In this document: positions 9,722 through 18,786 of the stretch, one piece after another
How the letters are laid out: each line of letters opens with the position of its first letter
How positions within the stretch are numbered: position 1 is the stretch's first letter
NCBI RefSeq assembly: GCF_002162035.1
Contig: NZ_CP021138.1
Location: 1,612,001 to 1,676,000 of the forward strand
Direction of reading: 5' to 3'
Source of the DNA: Sulfuriferula sp. AH1
Lineage (GTDB): Bacteria; Pseudomonadota; Gammaproteobacteria; Burkholderiales; Sulfuriferulaceae
DNA: 64,000 nt
Program-made: the position numbers and the translations under genes
Notes under the pieces: generated by a model
Told to the model about the DNA's origin: nothing
Database searches by the model: none
The model's input: only the letters and a program-made list of their open reading frames with translations

Positions 9722-10131
9722 AACTCAGGCAACTTCTACTTCTATCTGCGGGAAGCATGCATTCGCTTGCGTATGCAGCAAATCCCCCGGTCAGTACAGC
9801 ATCGCCTACACTCGACCTGCTCCAGGTCGTGCTGGCACTGTTAGCGATACTCGCCCTGATTATCGGCGCTGCCTGGATGGCAAAACGTTTTCTGGCCGTG
9901 AATACCCACGCCGGCACCGCCATCAAGATGATAGGCGGTATCAATGTAGGGGGCCGTGAGCGGGTTCTGTTGCTGGAAGTCGGCGAACAATGGGTCGTGA
10001 TCGGCGTAGCCCCCGGGCATATCAGCACACTGACCACCATGCCACGTCAAACTATAATCCCTGGCAATAATGAATCGCCCAAGGCGTTCTCTGCCTGGCT
10101 CAAGCAAAAAATGGAAAAAGGTCATGCATAA
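9718..10131 (+). CDS. fliO: Flagellar biosynthesis protein FliO
   Basis: FliO is a small membrane protein that helps the FliP ring of the export gate assemble. The 137-residue product starts with a signal-like hydrophobic segment ([20 protein letters not shown]), then one strong membrane helix (about 38-58), and a soluble domain with [26 protein letters not shown], the conserved part of the family, ending in a Lys-rich tail. It overlaps fliN by 4 bases and fliP by 8 bases. Confidence 0.93.
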   Translation: MKLRQLLLLSAGSMHSLAYAANPPVSTASPTLDLLQVVLALLAILALIIGAAWMAKRFLAVNTHAGTAIKMIGGINVGGRERVLLLEVGEQWVVIGVAPGHISTLTTMPRQTIIPGNNESPKAFSAWLKQKMEKGHA

Positions 10132-10882
10132 ATCATCGCGTACCCGGCCCATTCTAATCGGCATGGTAGCGGCGGCAGGTTTAATGCCGCTACTGGCTTT
10201 GGCAGAGCCGACGGCCATACCTGCATTTACCAGTACTCCTGGCGCGGGCGGGCAAACCTACTCGCTCAGCATCCAGACCCTGCTCTTTCTCACTTCCCTG
10301 TCGTTCTTGCCTGCGGCATTGCTGATGATGACCAGCTTCACCCGCATCATCATCGTGCTCTCCCTGCTGCGTCAGGCACTTGGAACGCAAGGGTCGCCCC
10401 CCAATCAGGTGTTGGTAGGCCTGGCGTTATTCCTGACACTGTTCGTCATGGGGCCGGTATTCGACAAGATTTATGCTGATGCCTATCAACCGTTTGCCGA
10501 GAACAAGATCGGATTCAACGACGCATTAAACAAAGGTGCAGTACCGTTAAAAGCGTTTATGCTGAAGCAAACTCGCCAGGCCGATCTGGCCTTGTTCGTC
10601 AAGATCTCGAATACGCCTGCGTTGCAGGGGCCGGACGATGTACCGCTACGCGTATTAATCCCGGCTTTTGTCACCAGCGAGCTGAAAACGGCCTTCCAGA
10701 TAGGCTTTGCCATTTTCATACCTTTTCTCATCATCGACATGGTGGTTGCCAGCGTGTTGATGTCTATGGGCATGATGATGGTTTCACCGTCCATAGTCGC
10801 TCTGCCCTTCAAGCTCATGCTGTTTGTACTGGTGGACGGCTGGCAATTGCTAATGGGCTCGCTTGCCCAAAGTTTTTATTAA
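10124..10882 (+). CDS. fliP: Flagellar export gate protein FliP
   Basis: FliP forms the core of the export gate channel with FliQ and FliR. The 252-residue protein has a cleavable signal peptide (about 1-27, ending near LALA), then membrane segments around 45-90, 190-215 and 220-250. Family motifs include the [19 protein letters not shown] region, [11 protein letters not shown], and [16 protein letters not shown] near the end. I chose ATG 10124 because the signal peptide then begins properly; the open frame extends upstream to 10070 only inside fliO. Confidence 0.96.
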   Translation: MHKSSRTRPILIGMVAAAGLMPLLALAEPTAIPAFTSTPGAGGQTYSLSIQTLLFLTSLSFLPAALLMMTSFTRIIIVLSLLRQALGTQGSPPNQVLVGLALFLTLFVMGPVFDKIYADAYQPFAENKIGFNDALNKGAVPLKAFMLKQTRQADLALFVKISNTPALQGPDDVPLRVLIPAFVTSELKTAFQIGFAIFIPFLIIDMVVASVLMSMGMMMVSPSIVALPFKLMLFVLVDGWQLLMGSLAQSFY

Positions 10883-10897
10883 CGACAAGGAATAGAT

Positions 10898-11167
10898 ATG
10901 ACCCCGGAAAGTGTTATGACCATCGGTCGGCATGCACTGGAAGTCACCTTGATGGTTTCAGCGCCGATGCTGCTGGTAGCCCTAATCATCGGCCTGATCG
11001 TCAGCATTTTCCAGGCAGCCACGCAAATCAATGAAACCACGCTGTCATTTATTCCAAAACTGGTAGGCATTTTCATCACCCTCGTTGTGGCTGGCCCCTG
11101 GATGCTGTCAGTCTTGCTGGATTACATGCGTGAGGTCTTCACCAATATCCCCAACCTTGTAGGATAG
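10898..11167 (+). CDS. fliQ: Flagellar export gate protein FliQ
   Basis: FliQ is a two-helix subunit wrapped around FliP/FliR in the export gate. The 89-residue product has the typical start TPESVMTIGRHALEVTLMVS, two membrane helices (about 16-38 and 52-72) and the conserved loop FQAATQINETTLSFIPKL. Length equals the family norm of 89. An AAGGAATAG sequence precedes the ATG. Confidence 0.96.
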   Translation: MTPESVMTIGRHALEVTLMVSAPMLLVALIIGLIVSIFQAATQINETTLSFIPKLVGIFITLVVAGPWMLSVLLDYMREVFTNIPNLVG

Positions 11168-11181
11168 TTCAAGCGCTATCC

Positions 11182-11958
11182 ATGATTTCATTTACCGATA
11201 CTGCAATTTATGCATGGCTGGGCGGATTCATATGGCCGCTCACGCGCATACTGGGCTTGATCAGTGCCGCTCCGGTTTTAAGTCATGACAGCATTCCCAT
11301 AACAAGCAAAATAGGTCTGGCAGTCATACTGGCGCTCATCATCGGCCCCACCCTTCCCCACATGCCGGCTGTAAATCCGGCCTCGCTCACCGGCATACTG
11401 ATACTGGTGCAACAACTGGTCATCGGCTTGGCCATGGGCTTTGCGATGCGCATTGTCTTCATGGCAGTGGATATGGCAGGTACGATTACGGGCATGACCA
11501 TGGGGCTGGGATTCGCCAGTTTCTTTGACCCGCAAACCCGTGGTCAGAGCGTTGCCATTAGCCAGTTTCTGAGCATGCTTGCGACGCTGATCTTCCTTGC
11601 GATTAACGGCCATTTAATGCTTATCGATGAGTTGGTACAAAGTTTTACTTCACTGCCCATTTCCATGGCATTTCCTGACACTCACGGATTTCTGCAAATG
11701 GCGAACTGGGGAGGAACCATTTTCAGCGCGGGGGTGCAACTTGCCATGCCTATGATCGCTGCGTTGCTCATCACCAATATTGCGCTGGGCATACTTACCC
11801 GTTCGGCGCCTCAGCTCAATTTATTCGGAATAGGTTTCCCCATTACATTGGGGATAGGTTTTGTTGTCCTGGCGTTGGCATTACCCTATCTGGCAACACC
11901 CCTGCAGGCATTAATTCAACAAGGATTCAACTTTACGCAACGCCTGTTTCATAATTGA
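11182..11958 (+). CDS. fliR: Flagellar export gate protein FliR
   Basis: FliR is the single-copy subunit that closes the export gate ring. The 258-residue protein is hydrophobic with about six membrane segments. Family features include the N-terminal FIWPLTRILGLISAAPVL, the GLAMGFAMRIVFMAVDMAGTI segment, the FFDPQ motif in a short loop, and the region GILTRSAPQLNLFGIGFPITL. It is the last fli gene on this strand. Only 14 bases separate it from the convergent HDOD gene, and I see no terminator hairpin there. Confidence 0.95.
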   Translation: MISFTDTAIYAWLGGFIWPLTRILGLISAAPVLSHDSIPITSKIGLAVILALIIGPTLPHMPAVNPASLTGILILVQQLVIGLAMGFAMRIVFMAVDMAGTITGMTMGLGFASFFDPQTRGQSVAISQFLSMLATLIFLAINGHLMLIDELVQSFTSLPISMAFPDTHGFLQMANWGGTIFSAGVQLAMPMIAALLITNIALGILTRSAPQLNLFGIGFPITLGIGFVVLALALPYLATPLQALIQQGFNFTQRLFHN

Positions 11959-11972
11959 TCTTTGAAAATATC

Positions 11973-13184
11973 TCAGGCTTCCAGACTTTGCGCCCAGGCC
12001 AGTGCGGCCAGATGAGCACGATTAACGGTATCTGTATCGATATTCAGTTCTGACGACTGCATCATTGGCGCATCGGCAGAGTGCTCACATGCCTCTGCCA
12101 GATTCAGGAAAGGCGCATAAATACCTTCACGGGAAAGGAGAGCATCCAATACCGAATCCGGTAGCTGAATCTGTTCCAATGCCTGTTCCATCGGTACACC
12201 AAGCAATCGATCCAGTAACGAAAACATGCCGGTTATAAACAGGTTCTCCGCGTCACTTCTGGATAAATAGGCCTTGCCCAGCAGCTCGGTCAAGCGCCCA
12301 CGGGTAATCGCCGTTTGCATCAGAATGAGTGAAGCCGTCGCAGGATTGGCGCTGGCCAGCAACACCGATAACCAGCGATATAACGGATTGTAGCCGAGCA
12401 CCTGAATTGCATGACGCATGGATTCGATCTCGAAGCCCAGACCGAAACCCGCAGAATTGATGTAGTGCAATAACTTGTAAGAGATTGCAGGATCGTGTTT
12501 CAGCATTTCTTCAATCTGGTGGATGTCCGCATTATTGCGAACCAGCTCCATCAGTTGCAACAGCATGGCCTGGGATGGATTCAACTCGGCCGATTTCTGT
12601 ATCGCTACCCTTGGCGTCAGATAAAACCGGCCTGCAAACGCTTGCAAGCCCAGTGTGCCGCAGGCGTCGTATTCCTGCCAATTACTTACTTTGCGCGCCA
12701 ACATGCGGATAGGCGAGTTTTTCAGAACACCGTAAATACGCGCTTGCGAGGCAAAATTGTCGGGATCGAAATACACTTCAATCGCGGTAGAAAGAACCAG
12801 CTGTTTGGGATCCAGGGCTTTCATGTCTACCCCCCGCAACAAGATACCATAGCCTCCCTTACGCAAAAGTTTCACGGCTGCATACACTGCCGCATCAGCC
12901 AGATCTTCTACTGTAACAATTAAACTGGTATTGCCGGCGGGAAGGAGCGCAAAGGCTTCTTCCAGCAATAATGCTGCAGGCGCGCGCATGAAGCGCCTGT
13001 ATCTGAACGATGCCAAGGCATCTTCATCATCAGCGCTATTGATGATCAGATCGATAAGTTTATGAGTGTCCTCAATTTCATCTGATGCGCCCAATGAATC
13101 GTGCATCCATGAAAACTCATAACCGGCTACTTGCTGCTGGGCATCCAATAATGGTTCACGAACAACCAACCGCACATCACTCAT
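11973..13184 (-). CDS. HDOD domain signalling protein with degenerate EAL-like N-terminus
   Basis: The 403-residue product has the layout of YuxH-type proteins: an N-terminal EAL-like half (about 1-200; VREPLLDAQQQVAGYEFSW, with no intact EAL catalytic motif) and a C-terminal HDOD domain (about 205-400; PAISYKLLHYINSAGFGL and HAIQVLGYNPLYRWLSVL). HDOD domains are HD-related but lack phosphohydrolase residues and act in signalling. The half is unlikely to hydrolyse cyclic di-GMP. I set the start at ATG 13184, which has a GGAAAAGTT ribosome site; the open frame upstream to 13277 overlaps cheZ. It closes the chemotaxis operon, so a role in motility signalling is likely but unproven. Confidence 0.85.
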   Translation of the reverse strand: MSDVRLVVREPLLDAQQQVAGYEFSWMHDSLGASDEIEDTHKLIDLIINSADDEDALASFRYRRFMRAPAALLLEEAFALLPAGNTSLIVTVEDLADAAVYAAVKLLRKGGYGILLRGVDMKALDPKQLVLSTAIEVYFDPDNFASQARIYGVLKNSPIRMLARKVSNWQEYDACGTLGLQAFAGRFYLTPRVAIQKSAELNPSQAMLLQLMELVRNNADIHQIEEMLKHDPAISYKLLHYINSAGFGLGFEIESMRHAIQVLGYNPLYRWLSVLLASANPATASLILMQTAITRGRLTELLGKAYLSRSDAENLFITGMFSLLDRLLGVPMEQALEQIQLPDSVLDALLSREGIYAPFLNLAEACEHSADAPMMQSSELNIDTDTVNRAHLAALAWAQSLEA

Positions 13185-13203
13185 AACTTTTCCAGTACAT
13201 ACA

Positions 13204-13848
13204 TCAGAAACCCAAACTATCCAACAAGTCATCCACTTGGGTCTGATTCGAGACCACTCCCTCCTGAGCAGGATCAATTTGAGGGCCGTTCAGCAATCCT
13301 GAGTTTTTCTCGCGTTTAATTTCTGCTGGTGCATATTCCAGCAGCAGCTTAACTAATTGATGTTCCAGATTATGCGCAATATCAGTCACTTTACGAATAA
13401 CCTGTCCGGTCAGATCCTGGAAATCCTGAGCCATCATGATTTCCATTAATTGCTGTTTGGTTGCATCAGTATTCGTACAAGCCTCGCCCAGATAGCACAC
13501 GGTCGAATCTGCCATCTTCCGATATGCGGCCTCGTCAAAAGGTTGTTTTAAAAGTGACTGCCAGTCATTGGCAAGTACGGAAGCGTCCTTGGAAATGGTT
13601 TCCTGCAACGGGATTGCCCGATCGATTGCGTTTAGTACACGCTGCGCGGCCTGATCGGTCATATTAACTACATAATTCAGGCGATCGCGCACATCCGGGA
13701 TTTCCTGCGCCGCATTTTGTATGGCCTGATCGTAACCCAGCTCACGCAAATTATCATGCAAAGTGCGAGTCAGGTGCCCCACTCTGGACAATAATTCGTC
13801 AGGTACGGCTATATCATCCTCCGTCGTCGGCATCGGCTTATTATTCAT
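13204..13848 (-). CDS. cheZ: CheY-P phosphatase CheZ
   Basis: CheZ speeds dephosphorylation of CheY-P and ends the tumble signal. The 214-residue helical protein carries the active-site segment AQDFQDLTGQVIRK, with Asp145 and Gln149 matching the catalytic Asp and Gln of enterobacterial CheZ. It also has the C-terminal CheY-binding peptide VDDLLDSLGF at the very end. A flexible linker (about 180-200) joins the two, as in the family. It lies 8 bases after cheY. Confidence 0.97.
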   Translation of the reverse strand: MNNKPMPTTEDDIAVPDELLSRVGHLTRTLHDNLRELGYDQAIQNAAQEIPDVRDRLNYVVNMTDQAAQRVLNAIDRAIPLQETISKDASVLANDWQSLLKQPFDEAAYRKMADSTVCYLGEACTNTDATKQQLMEIMMAQDFQDLTGQVIRKVTDIAHNLEHQLVKLLLEYAPAEIKREKNSGLLNGPQIDPAQEGVVSNQTQVDDLLDSLGF

Positions 13849-13856
13849 AACGCCCC

Positions 13857-14246
13857 TTACATGCCTAGTTTTTCGAATATTTTGGTTAGTTTTTCATCCA
13901 GCGTCGCGGCAGTAAACGGTTTCACTACATATCCGTTAGCACCAGCTTGTGCTGCGGCAATGATATTTTCTTTCTTGGCTTCCGCCGTAACCATCAGCAC
14001 AGGCAATTTTGCCAAAGCCGGATCAGCACGAATATGCTGCAACATCGTCAAACCATCCATATTGGGCATGTTCCAGTCCGATACGACAAAATCGAAATGT
14101 TCGCTTCTCAGTTTTGACAAACCGATCACGCCGTCTTCGGCCTCATCCACATTGGAGTAACCCAGTTCTTTTAACAAGTTTCGAACGATACGCCGCATTG
14201 TTGAGAAATCATCTACCACCAAAAACTTTAAATTTGCATCTGCCAT
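13857..14246 (-). CDS. cheY: Chemotaxis response regulator CheY
   Basis: This single receiver domain (129 residues) is the motor-binding output of the pathway. Asp12 and Asp13 bind metal, Asp57 (VVSDWNMP) is the phosphorylation site, Thr87 (MVTAEA) and Lys109 (VVKPF) are the switch residues. The sequence [23 protein letters not shown] is close to enterobacterial CheY. Together with cheZ next door, this is the copy expected to bind FliM. A second CheY-like gene lies at 24585-24950. Confidence 0.97.
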   Translation of the reverse strand: MADANLKFLVVDDFSTMRRIVRNLLKELGYSNVDEAEDGVIGLSKLRSEHFDFVVSDWNMPNMDGLTMLQHIRADPALAKLPVLMVTAEAKKENIIAAAQAGANGYVVKPFTAATLDEKLTKIFEKLGM

Positions 14247-14293
14247 ATGTCACTCCATCATCAACAATCTATAAATCAGGCAACCGGAATAAA

Positions 14294-15361
14294 CTACACT
14301 CGCAAAGAACGGCTTCCGTGCGTAGCCAGGTAATTTATCACCTTGCCAGGTAAATCCTTAATTGCAGCGACCTCGTCGACTGCACCAATCGCAATAGCCT
14401 CACGCGGCATACCAAATACCACACAGGAAGCCTCATCCTGAGCAAAATTCTGTGCGCCCGCATGCTTCATTTCCAGCATTCCCTGAGCACCGTCCTTGCC
14501 CATGCCGGTCATAATGACACCAACCGCATTTTTGCCCGCGAATTTTGCCGCTGACCCGAACAATACGTCCACCGAGGGGCGATGCCGGTTTACCGGCGGC
14601 CCCTGGTCTAATTGTGTCATATAATTCGCTCCGCTGCGCGTTAGCAATAAATGCGAATGACCGGGAGCAATATATGCATGCCCAGGCAAGATACGTTCGC
14701 CGCCCTCAGCTTCCTTAACAGCGATCTTGCATAGACTGTTAAGGCGATTCGCAAACGATTTGGTAAAGCCTTCCGGCATGTGCTGTGTAATCAGGATGCC
14801 GGGACAGTCCGGCGGCATTTGTATTAAAAATTCCTTGATCGCTTCCGTACCTCCGGTCGATGCACCTATCATAATCAGCTTTTCACTACTTAATAACGGA
14901 TTACCCATTGAAGGCAATAAAACAGAAGTACCATCCGGCTGAATTTTCCGCGCTGTCACTCGAGCCCTGGCTGCCGCACGAATCTTGTCGCTAATCAGCT
15001 CAGCATACTCCATCATACCGTTTTTTATCGACATCTTAGGTTTGGTAACAAAATCGACCGCCCCTAACTCCAATGCCCGCATTGTGATCTCGGAGCCACG
15101 CTCAGTCAGGGAAGAAACCATCACAACCGGCATGGGCCGTAGACGCATCAACTTTTCAAGAAAATCCAGACCATCCATCTTCGGCATCTCAACATCCAGC
15201 GTCAGCACGTCGGGATTTGTGGCCTTGATCATCTCGCGCGCTACAATTGGATCCGGTGCGACGCCAACCACCTCCATGTCAGGCTGATCCGAAATGATTT
15301 CGGACATGACACTACGTATCAATGCGGAGTCATCAACTATCAGTACTTTTATTTTCATCAT
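14294..15361 (-). CDS. cheB: Receptor methylesterase/deamidase CheB
   Basis: CheB removes methyl groups from receptors when phosphorylated by CheA. The 355-residue protein has a receiver domain (1-120; phosphorylation site Asp56 in [12 protein letters not shown]) and a methylesterase domain (about 160-350) with the catalytic triad Ser168 (GASTGG), His194 (ITQHMPEG) and Asp290 (MTGMGKDG). Two ATG codons in tandem at 15361 and 15358 follow an AGGAAT ribosome site; either may be used. The upstream GTG at 15379 lies before that site and is rejected. Confidence 0.96.
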   Translation of the reverse strand: MMKIKVLIVDDSALIRSVMSEIISDQPDMEVVGVAPDPIVAREMIKATNPDVLTLDVEMPKMDGLDFLEKLMRLRPMPVVMVSSLTERGSEITMRALELGAVDFVTKPKMSIKNGMMEYAELISDKIRAAARARVTARKIQPDGTSVLLPSMGNPLLSSEKLIMIGASTGGTEAIKEFLIQMPPDCPGILITQHMPEGFTKSFANRLNSLCKIAVKEAEGGERILPGHAYIAPGHSHLLLTRSGANYMTQLDQGPPVNRHRPSVDVLFGSAAKFAGKNAVGVIMTGMGKDGAQGMLEMKHAGAQNFAQDEASCVVFGMPREAIAIGAVDEVAAIKDLPGKVINYLATHGSRSLRV

Positions 15362-15406
15362 GCTATTCCTGTATACCACGCCGACAATGCAGCAATGTAG
15401 TGGAAT

Positions 15407-16018
15407 TCAAAACAAATCGATTGCACCGCACACGGTGTCGACCTTTAAACGACTTGCGTATTCCGCCTCGCGCTGTGCCAGCGTAGAGTTGCGCAATTCT
15501 TTTATCTTACGCACCAGTACCTTGCCGGTGCGTGGGAAAAAATAGACTTTCCTGGGATAAATATCATTCAAATCTTCTGCTACGACACGCATTCGTTCCG
15601 CGCGCAGAAAATCACGCACAAACTGGGCATTGCGTTCGCCGACATTGATACTGCTAAAACCTTTCAAAACATTACCGCCGCCAAAAACCTTGGCTTCCAG
15701 ATTGTCACGTTTCGCCCCGGCTTTGAGCAAATCATTGATCAGGATTTCCATGGCGTACGTGCCATAGCGCATTGATGGCGACACCGGACTATCGGCCTCA
15801 GCCCCGGAATCCGGCAACATGAAATGATTCATCCCGCCAATACCCTTAACCCGATCCCTTATACATGCCGAAACACATGATCCGAGAACGGTCACGATCA
15901 GCATATCTTTATCAGTATAATAATATTCGCCAGGCAGCAACTTTGCCGCATCACATTTAAATGTAGCGTCATAGTAAACATTACTAGCGAAGTGTTCTTC
16001 TGCCGCCTCCCAGCCCAT
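15407..16018 (-). CDS. cheD: Chemoreceptor glutamine deamidase CheD
   Basis: CheD deamidates glutamines in receptor methylation helices. The 203-residue protein shows the catalytic Cys48 (VLGSCVSACIRD) and His65 (GGMNHFMLP), plus the MEILINDLLKAGAKR and KVFGGGNVL segments of the family. The ATG at 16018 has an AAGGGAG ribosome site five bases upstream; the TTG one codon earlier is too close to it. It sits between cheR and cheB, the usual place. Confidence 0.95.
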   Translation of the reverse strand: MGWEAAEEHFASNVYYDATFKCDAAKLLPGEYYYTDKDMLIVTVLGSCVSACIRDRVKGIGGMNHFMLPDSGAEADSPVSPSMRYGTYAMEILINDLLKAGAKRDNLEAKVFGGGNVLKGFSSINVGERNAQFVRDFLRAERMRVVAEDLNDIYPRKVYFFPRTGKVLVRKIKELRNSTLAQREAEYASRLKVDTVCGAIDLF

Positions 16019-16028
16019 CAATACTCCC

Positions 16029-16895
16029 TTACCCTTGCGATTTAGATTTTGCTGATTGGTGGTTCAATTCATATACAGTCTTGCTGATCAAACTAAAAGT
16101 GTCGGTAATGTTCAGGAAATTCTCGGAGTGCCCGGCAAACAGCAGTCCATCACGCCGCATTAATGGCGCAAACCGATTCAGAATTTTGGCTTGTGTCGGC
16201 TTATCGAAATAAATCATGACATTACGGCAAAAAATCACATCAAATGGGCCGGTAATCGGCCAATGCGCACTGAGCAAATTCAGTTGCTCAAAAGTAACCA
16301 TGTCCCGCAGTTCTTTCCTGATGCGCACCATGCCTTCGTTTCCCCCTTTACCTTTCAGGAAGAAACGGCGCACCCTTTCCGCTGACATTTTATCAAGCCT
16401 ATCAGCTGCATATATGCCATTTTCGGCCACTTCCAGCACATTGGTATCAATATCGGTCGCAATAATCCTAACCGGCGGGGTCAAGGTATTAAAAGCTTCA
16501 CATGCTGTCATTGCGATCGAATAAGGCTCTTCTCCGGTCGAGCTTGCTGAACACCAGACATTGATTTCGGCAGGTCTTGTTTTTACAAAACTTGCCAGCA
16601 TCGGAAAATGATGAGCTTCCCGAAAAAAGGAAGTCAGATTCGTTGTCAATGCATTGGTAAACGCTTCCCATTCTTTACTATTCGGGTCAAGCTCCAATGC
16701 ACTCAGATATTTGGCGAAAGTATCGACTCCAACCGCTCTTAATCGCCGAGCCAGCCGGCTATAAACCATATCCTGCTTGTTCTCAGACAATGAAATTCCG
16801 GCACACCGGTATATCATTTCACGCACAAGCGCAAAATCGCGAGCGGTGAAGGTAAATTCCTTCGCTGTTACTGAGTCTTTACCCGCCACAGCCAT
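16029..16895 (-). CDS. cheR: Chemoreceptor glutamate methyltransferase CheR
   Basis: CheR methylates receptor glutamates using S-adenosylmethionine. The 288-residue protein has the small N-terminal helical domain (about 15-75) and the SAM-binding domain with INVWCSASSTGEEPYSIAM, ATDIDTNVLEVAENGIY and FDVIFCRNVMIYF. I chose ATG 16895 because AGGATGG lies seven bases upstream. Two other in-frame starts exist, ATG 16928 and TTG 16958, and lack a comparable ribosome site. All three receptors upstream end in a W-x-x-F tail that would tether this enzyme. Confidence 0.93.
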   Translation of the reverse strand: MAVAGKDSVTAKEFTFTARDFALVREMIYRCAGISLSENKQDMVYSRLARRLRAVGVDTFAKYLSALELDPNSKEWEAFTNALTTNLTSFFREAHHFPMLASFVKTRPAEINVWCSASSTGEEPYSIAMTACEAFNTLTPPVRIIATDIDTNVLEVAENGIYAADRLDKMSAERVRRFFLKGKGGNEGMVRIRKELRDMVTFEQLNLLSAHWPITGPFDVIFCRNVMIYFDKPTQAKILNRFAPLMRRDGLLFAGHSENFLNITDTFSLISKTVYELNHQSAKSKSQG

Positions 16896-16993
16896 GCTCG
16901 CCCATCCTATCTTCACCGGAAAATCCATACCGCGGCATAATTGCCACCAATCGCTCAAATCAAATCGACAGTCATTCTACCCGGCAAGCACAT

Positions 16994-18682
16994 TCAAAAC
17001 TCATCCCACTCTTCCCCCACGCCCTCGATATCCGTAGATTTTTTGGATGTCGCTTTAACCGATTGCGGCTGCTCTGATTTGTATGAACCGGTATCGAATT
17101 GATGATTGGTGCGTTCGTTTTTAGCCAGCTTAAACACACTGACTGCGCCTTCCAGTGCAATTGCCTGATCCTGCATGCTTTGTGCAGCAGCAGCGGCCTG
17201 TTCCACCAACGCGGCATTCTGCTGGGTCATTTCATCCATTTCGGAAACAGACTGGTTGATATTGGCGATACCCGAACTTTGCTGGCTGGATGCGTTATAG
17301 ATTGTGTCCAGCAAATCGGTAAACAAGCCAACCACAGTCAAAATTTCTTCCATGTTCTCGCCAGCTTCTTCAACCAGCCGCGAACCATCTTTCACTTTCG
17401 TAACTGAATGATTTATCAGCGTCTTGATTTCCTTTGCAGCAGCCGAACTGCGCTGCGCCAGACTTCTGACCTCACCGGCGACTACCGCAAAACCGCGACC
17501 TTGCTCTCCGGCACGGGCCGCCTCGACAGCGGCATTAAGCGCCAGTATATTGGTTTGAAAAGCGATGCCCTCAATAACACTGATAATATCGACGATTTTC
17601 TTCGAACTGGTACTGATTTCGGCCATGGTGCTCACTACCTCACTCATGGTTTGGCCGCCGGCTTCAGCGATTTCGCGCGTAGTCGCGGCAACCTTCTGTG
17701 CGTGATGTGCGCTTTCAGTATTTTGCTGGACAGTGGAAGTCATCTGCGCAGTTGCAGCAGCCGTCATCGACAAAGCATGCGCCTGGGATTCCGTGCGATT
17801 GGATAAATCCAGATTGCCTGTTGCGATTTCCTGCGAAGCCAAAGCAATTGCTTCGGTGCCTGTTCTGACCTGGCTCACGATATCGAGCAAACCGTCATTC
17901 ATGTCCTTCATGGCCTGCATGAGCACACCGGTCTCATCATTGGATTTAACAGTGATTTCCTGACTCAAATCTCCTGCAGCGACACGTTTCGCTACATTCA
18001 CAGCTTCCGCCAGCGGACGGGTAATCGAAGTAAGCAACCACCAAGCCATAAAGGCAGCCACTACCACACCGAAAATCGTTAATAAAATGGCAAGCGTCCG
18101 CACCAGATTATAGTGCGCCTGTCCTTGATCATAAGCTGATTTGGAAGCTTCAATCTGAAGCTTGATCAACTCATTAAAATTAACGGTTAAACTCAAAAAG
18201 CGTTCGAGTAGCGGCCCTTGCAAAATTTCCGTAGCTTGCTGGTAATCATGGGCTTTCAATGCTGCCAGTGCCGGACGAACGGCCTCCCCTCCATATCTTT
18301 TCCGGGCTATAACTATCTTATCCAATAGCGCCCTTTCATCTGGCGACCACTGTTTGGCAAGCAACTCTTCTTGCATGTGATTAATCTTCTCAATAAATTG
18401 ATCAATCTCAACAATGTATTTGTCAGTTTTAGCATCGTCATCTGGAAACGTGGCCATTTTCCCTGCAATCGCCTGCGCCAGCATTAATTGATTTTGATTC
18501 ATTAAGCGCACCGTTGCGTCCAGCTCGCTTAATTTAGTAACCTTATCTTCATACATGTTTTTCACGGTGTCATTGGATAACCCCAGAAAATAAATTCCCA
18601 TAAGACCACCAGCAATCAATGACACGCTAAGGAAACTAATCACGAAAATGAGTCTTGATTTAATTGTTAGATTTTTAAACAT
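16994..18682 (-). CDS. Methyl-accepting chemotaxis protein with four-helix-bundle sensor
   Basis: This 562-residue receptor has an N-terminal membrane helix (about 11-32), a periplasmic helical domain (about 33-188) of the 4HB/Tar type, a second membrane helix (about 190-212), a HAMP domain (about 213-265) and a signalling hairpin with the conserved tip ...FQTNILALNAAVEAARAGEQGRG. It ends in EEWDEF, the W-x-x-F kind of tail that tethers CheR and CheB. Its signalling domain is clearly diverged from those of the two neighbouring receptors. The ligand cannot be read from the sequence. It is the third receptor in the operon, preceding cheR. Confidence 0.95.
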   Translation of the reverse strand: MFKNLTIKSRLIFVISFLSVSLIAGGLMGIYFLGLSNDTVKNMYEDKVTKLSELDATVRLMNQNQLMLAQAIAGKMATFPDDDAKTDKYIVEIDQFIEKINHMQEELLAKQWSPDERALLDKIVIARKRYGGEAVRPALAALKAHDYQQATEILQGPLLERFLSLTVNFNELIKLQIEASKSAYDQGQAHYNLVRTLAILLTIFGVVVAAFMAWWLLTSITRPLAEAVNVAKRVAAGDLSQEITVKSNDETGVLMQAMKDMNDGLLDIVSQVRTGTEAIALASQEIATGNLDLSNRTESQAHALSMTAAATAQMTSTVQQNTESAHHAQKVAATTREIAEAGGQTMSEVVSTMAEISTSSKKIVDIISVIEGIAFQTNILALNAAVEAARAGEQGRGFAVVAGEVRSLAQRSSAAAKEIKTLINHSVTKVKDGSRLVEEAGENMEEILTVVGLFTDLLDTIYNASSQQSSGIANINQSVSEMDEMTQQNAALVEQAAAAAQSMQDQAIALEGAVSVFKLAKNERTNHQFDTGSYKSEQPQSVKATSKKSTDIEGVGEEWDEF

Positions 18683-18786
18683 AGCACTGCTCCTAATAAT
18701 TTACTTTTTCTGCTAAAACTCATTTCACTTTCAAACATCTTGCTTAAACATTCACATTGATACAAACGCAGCGCTTCCTGCCACCT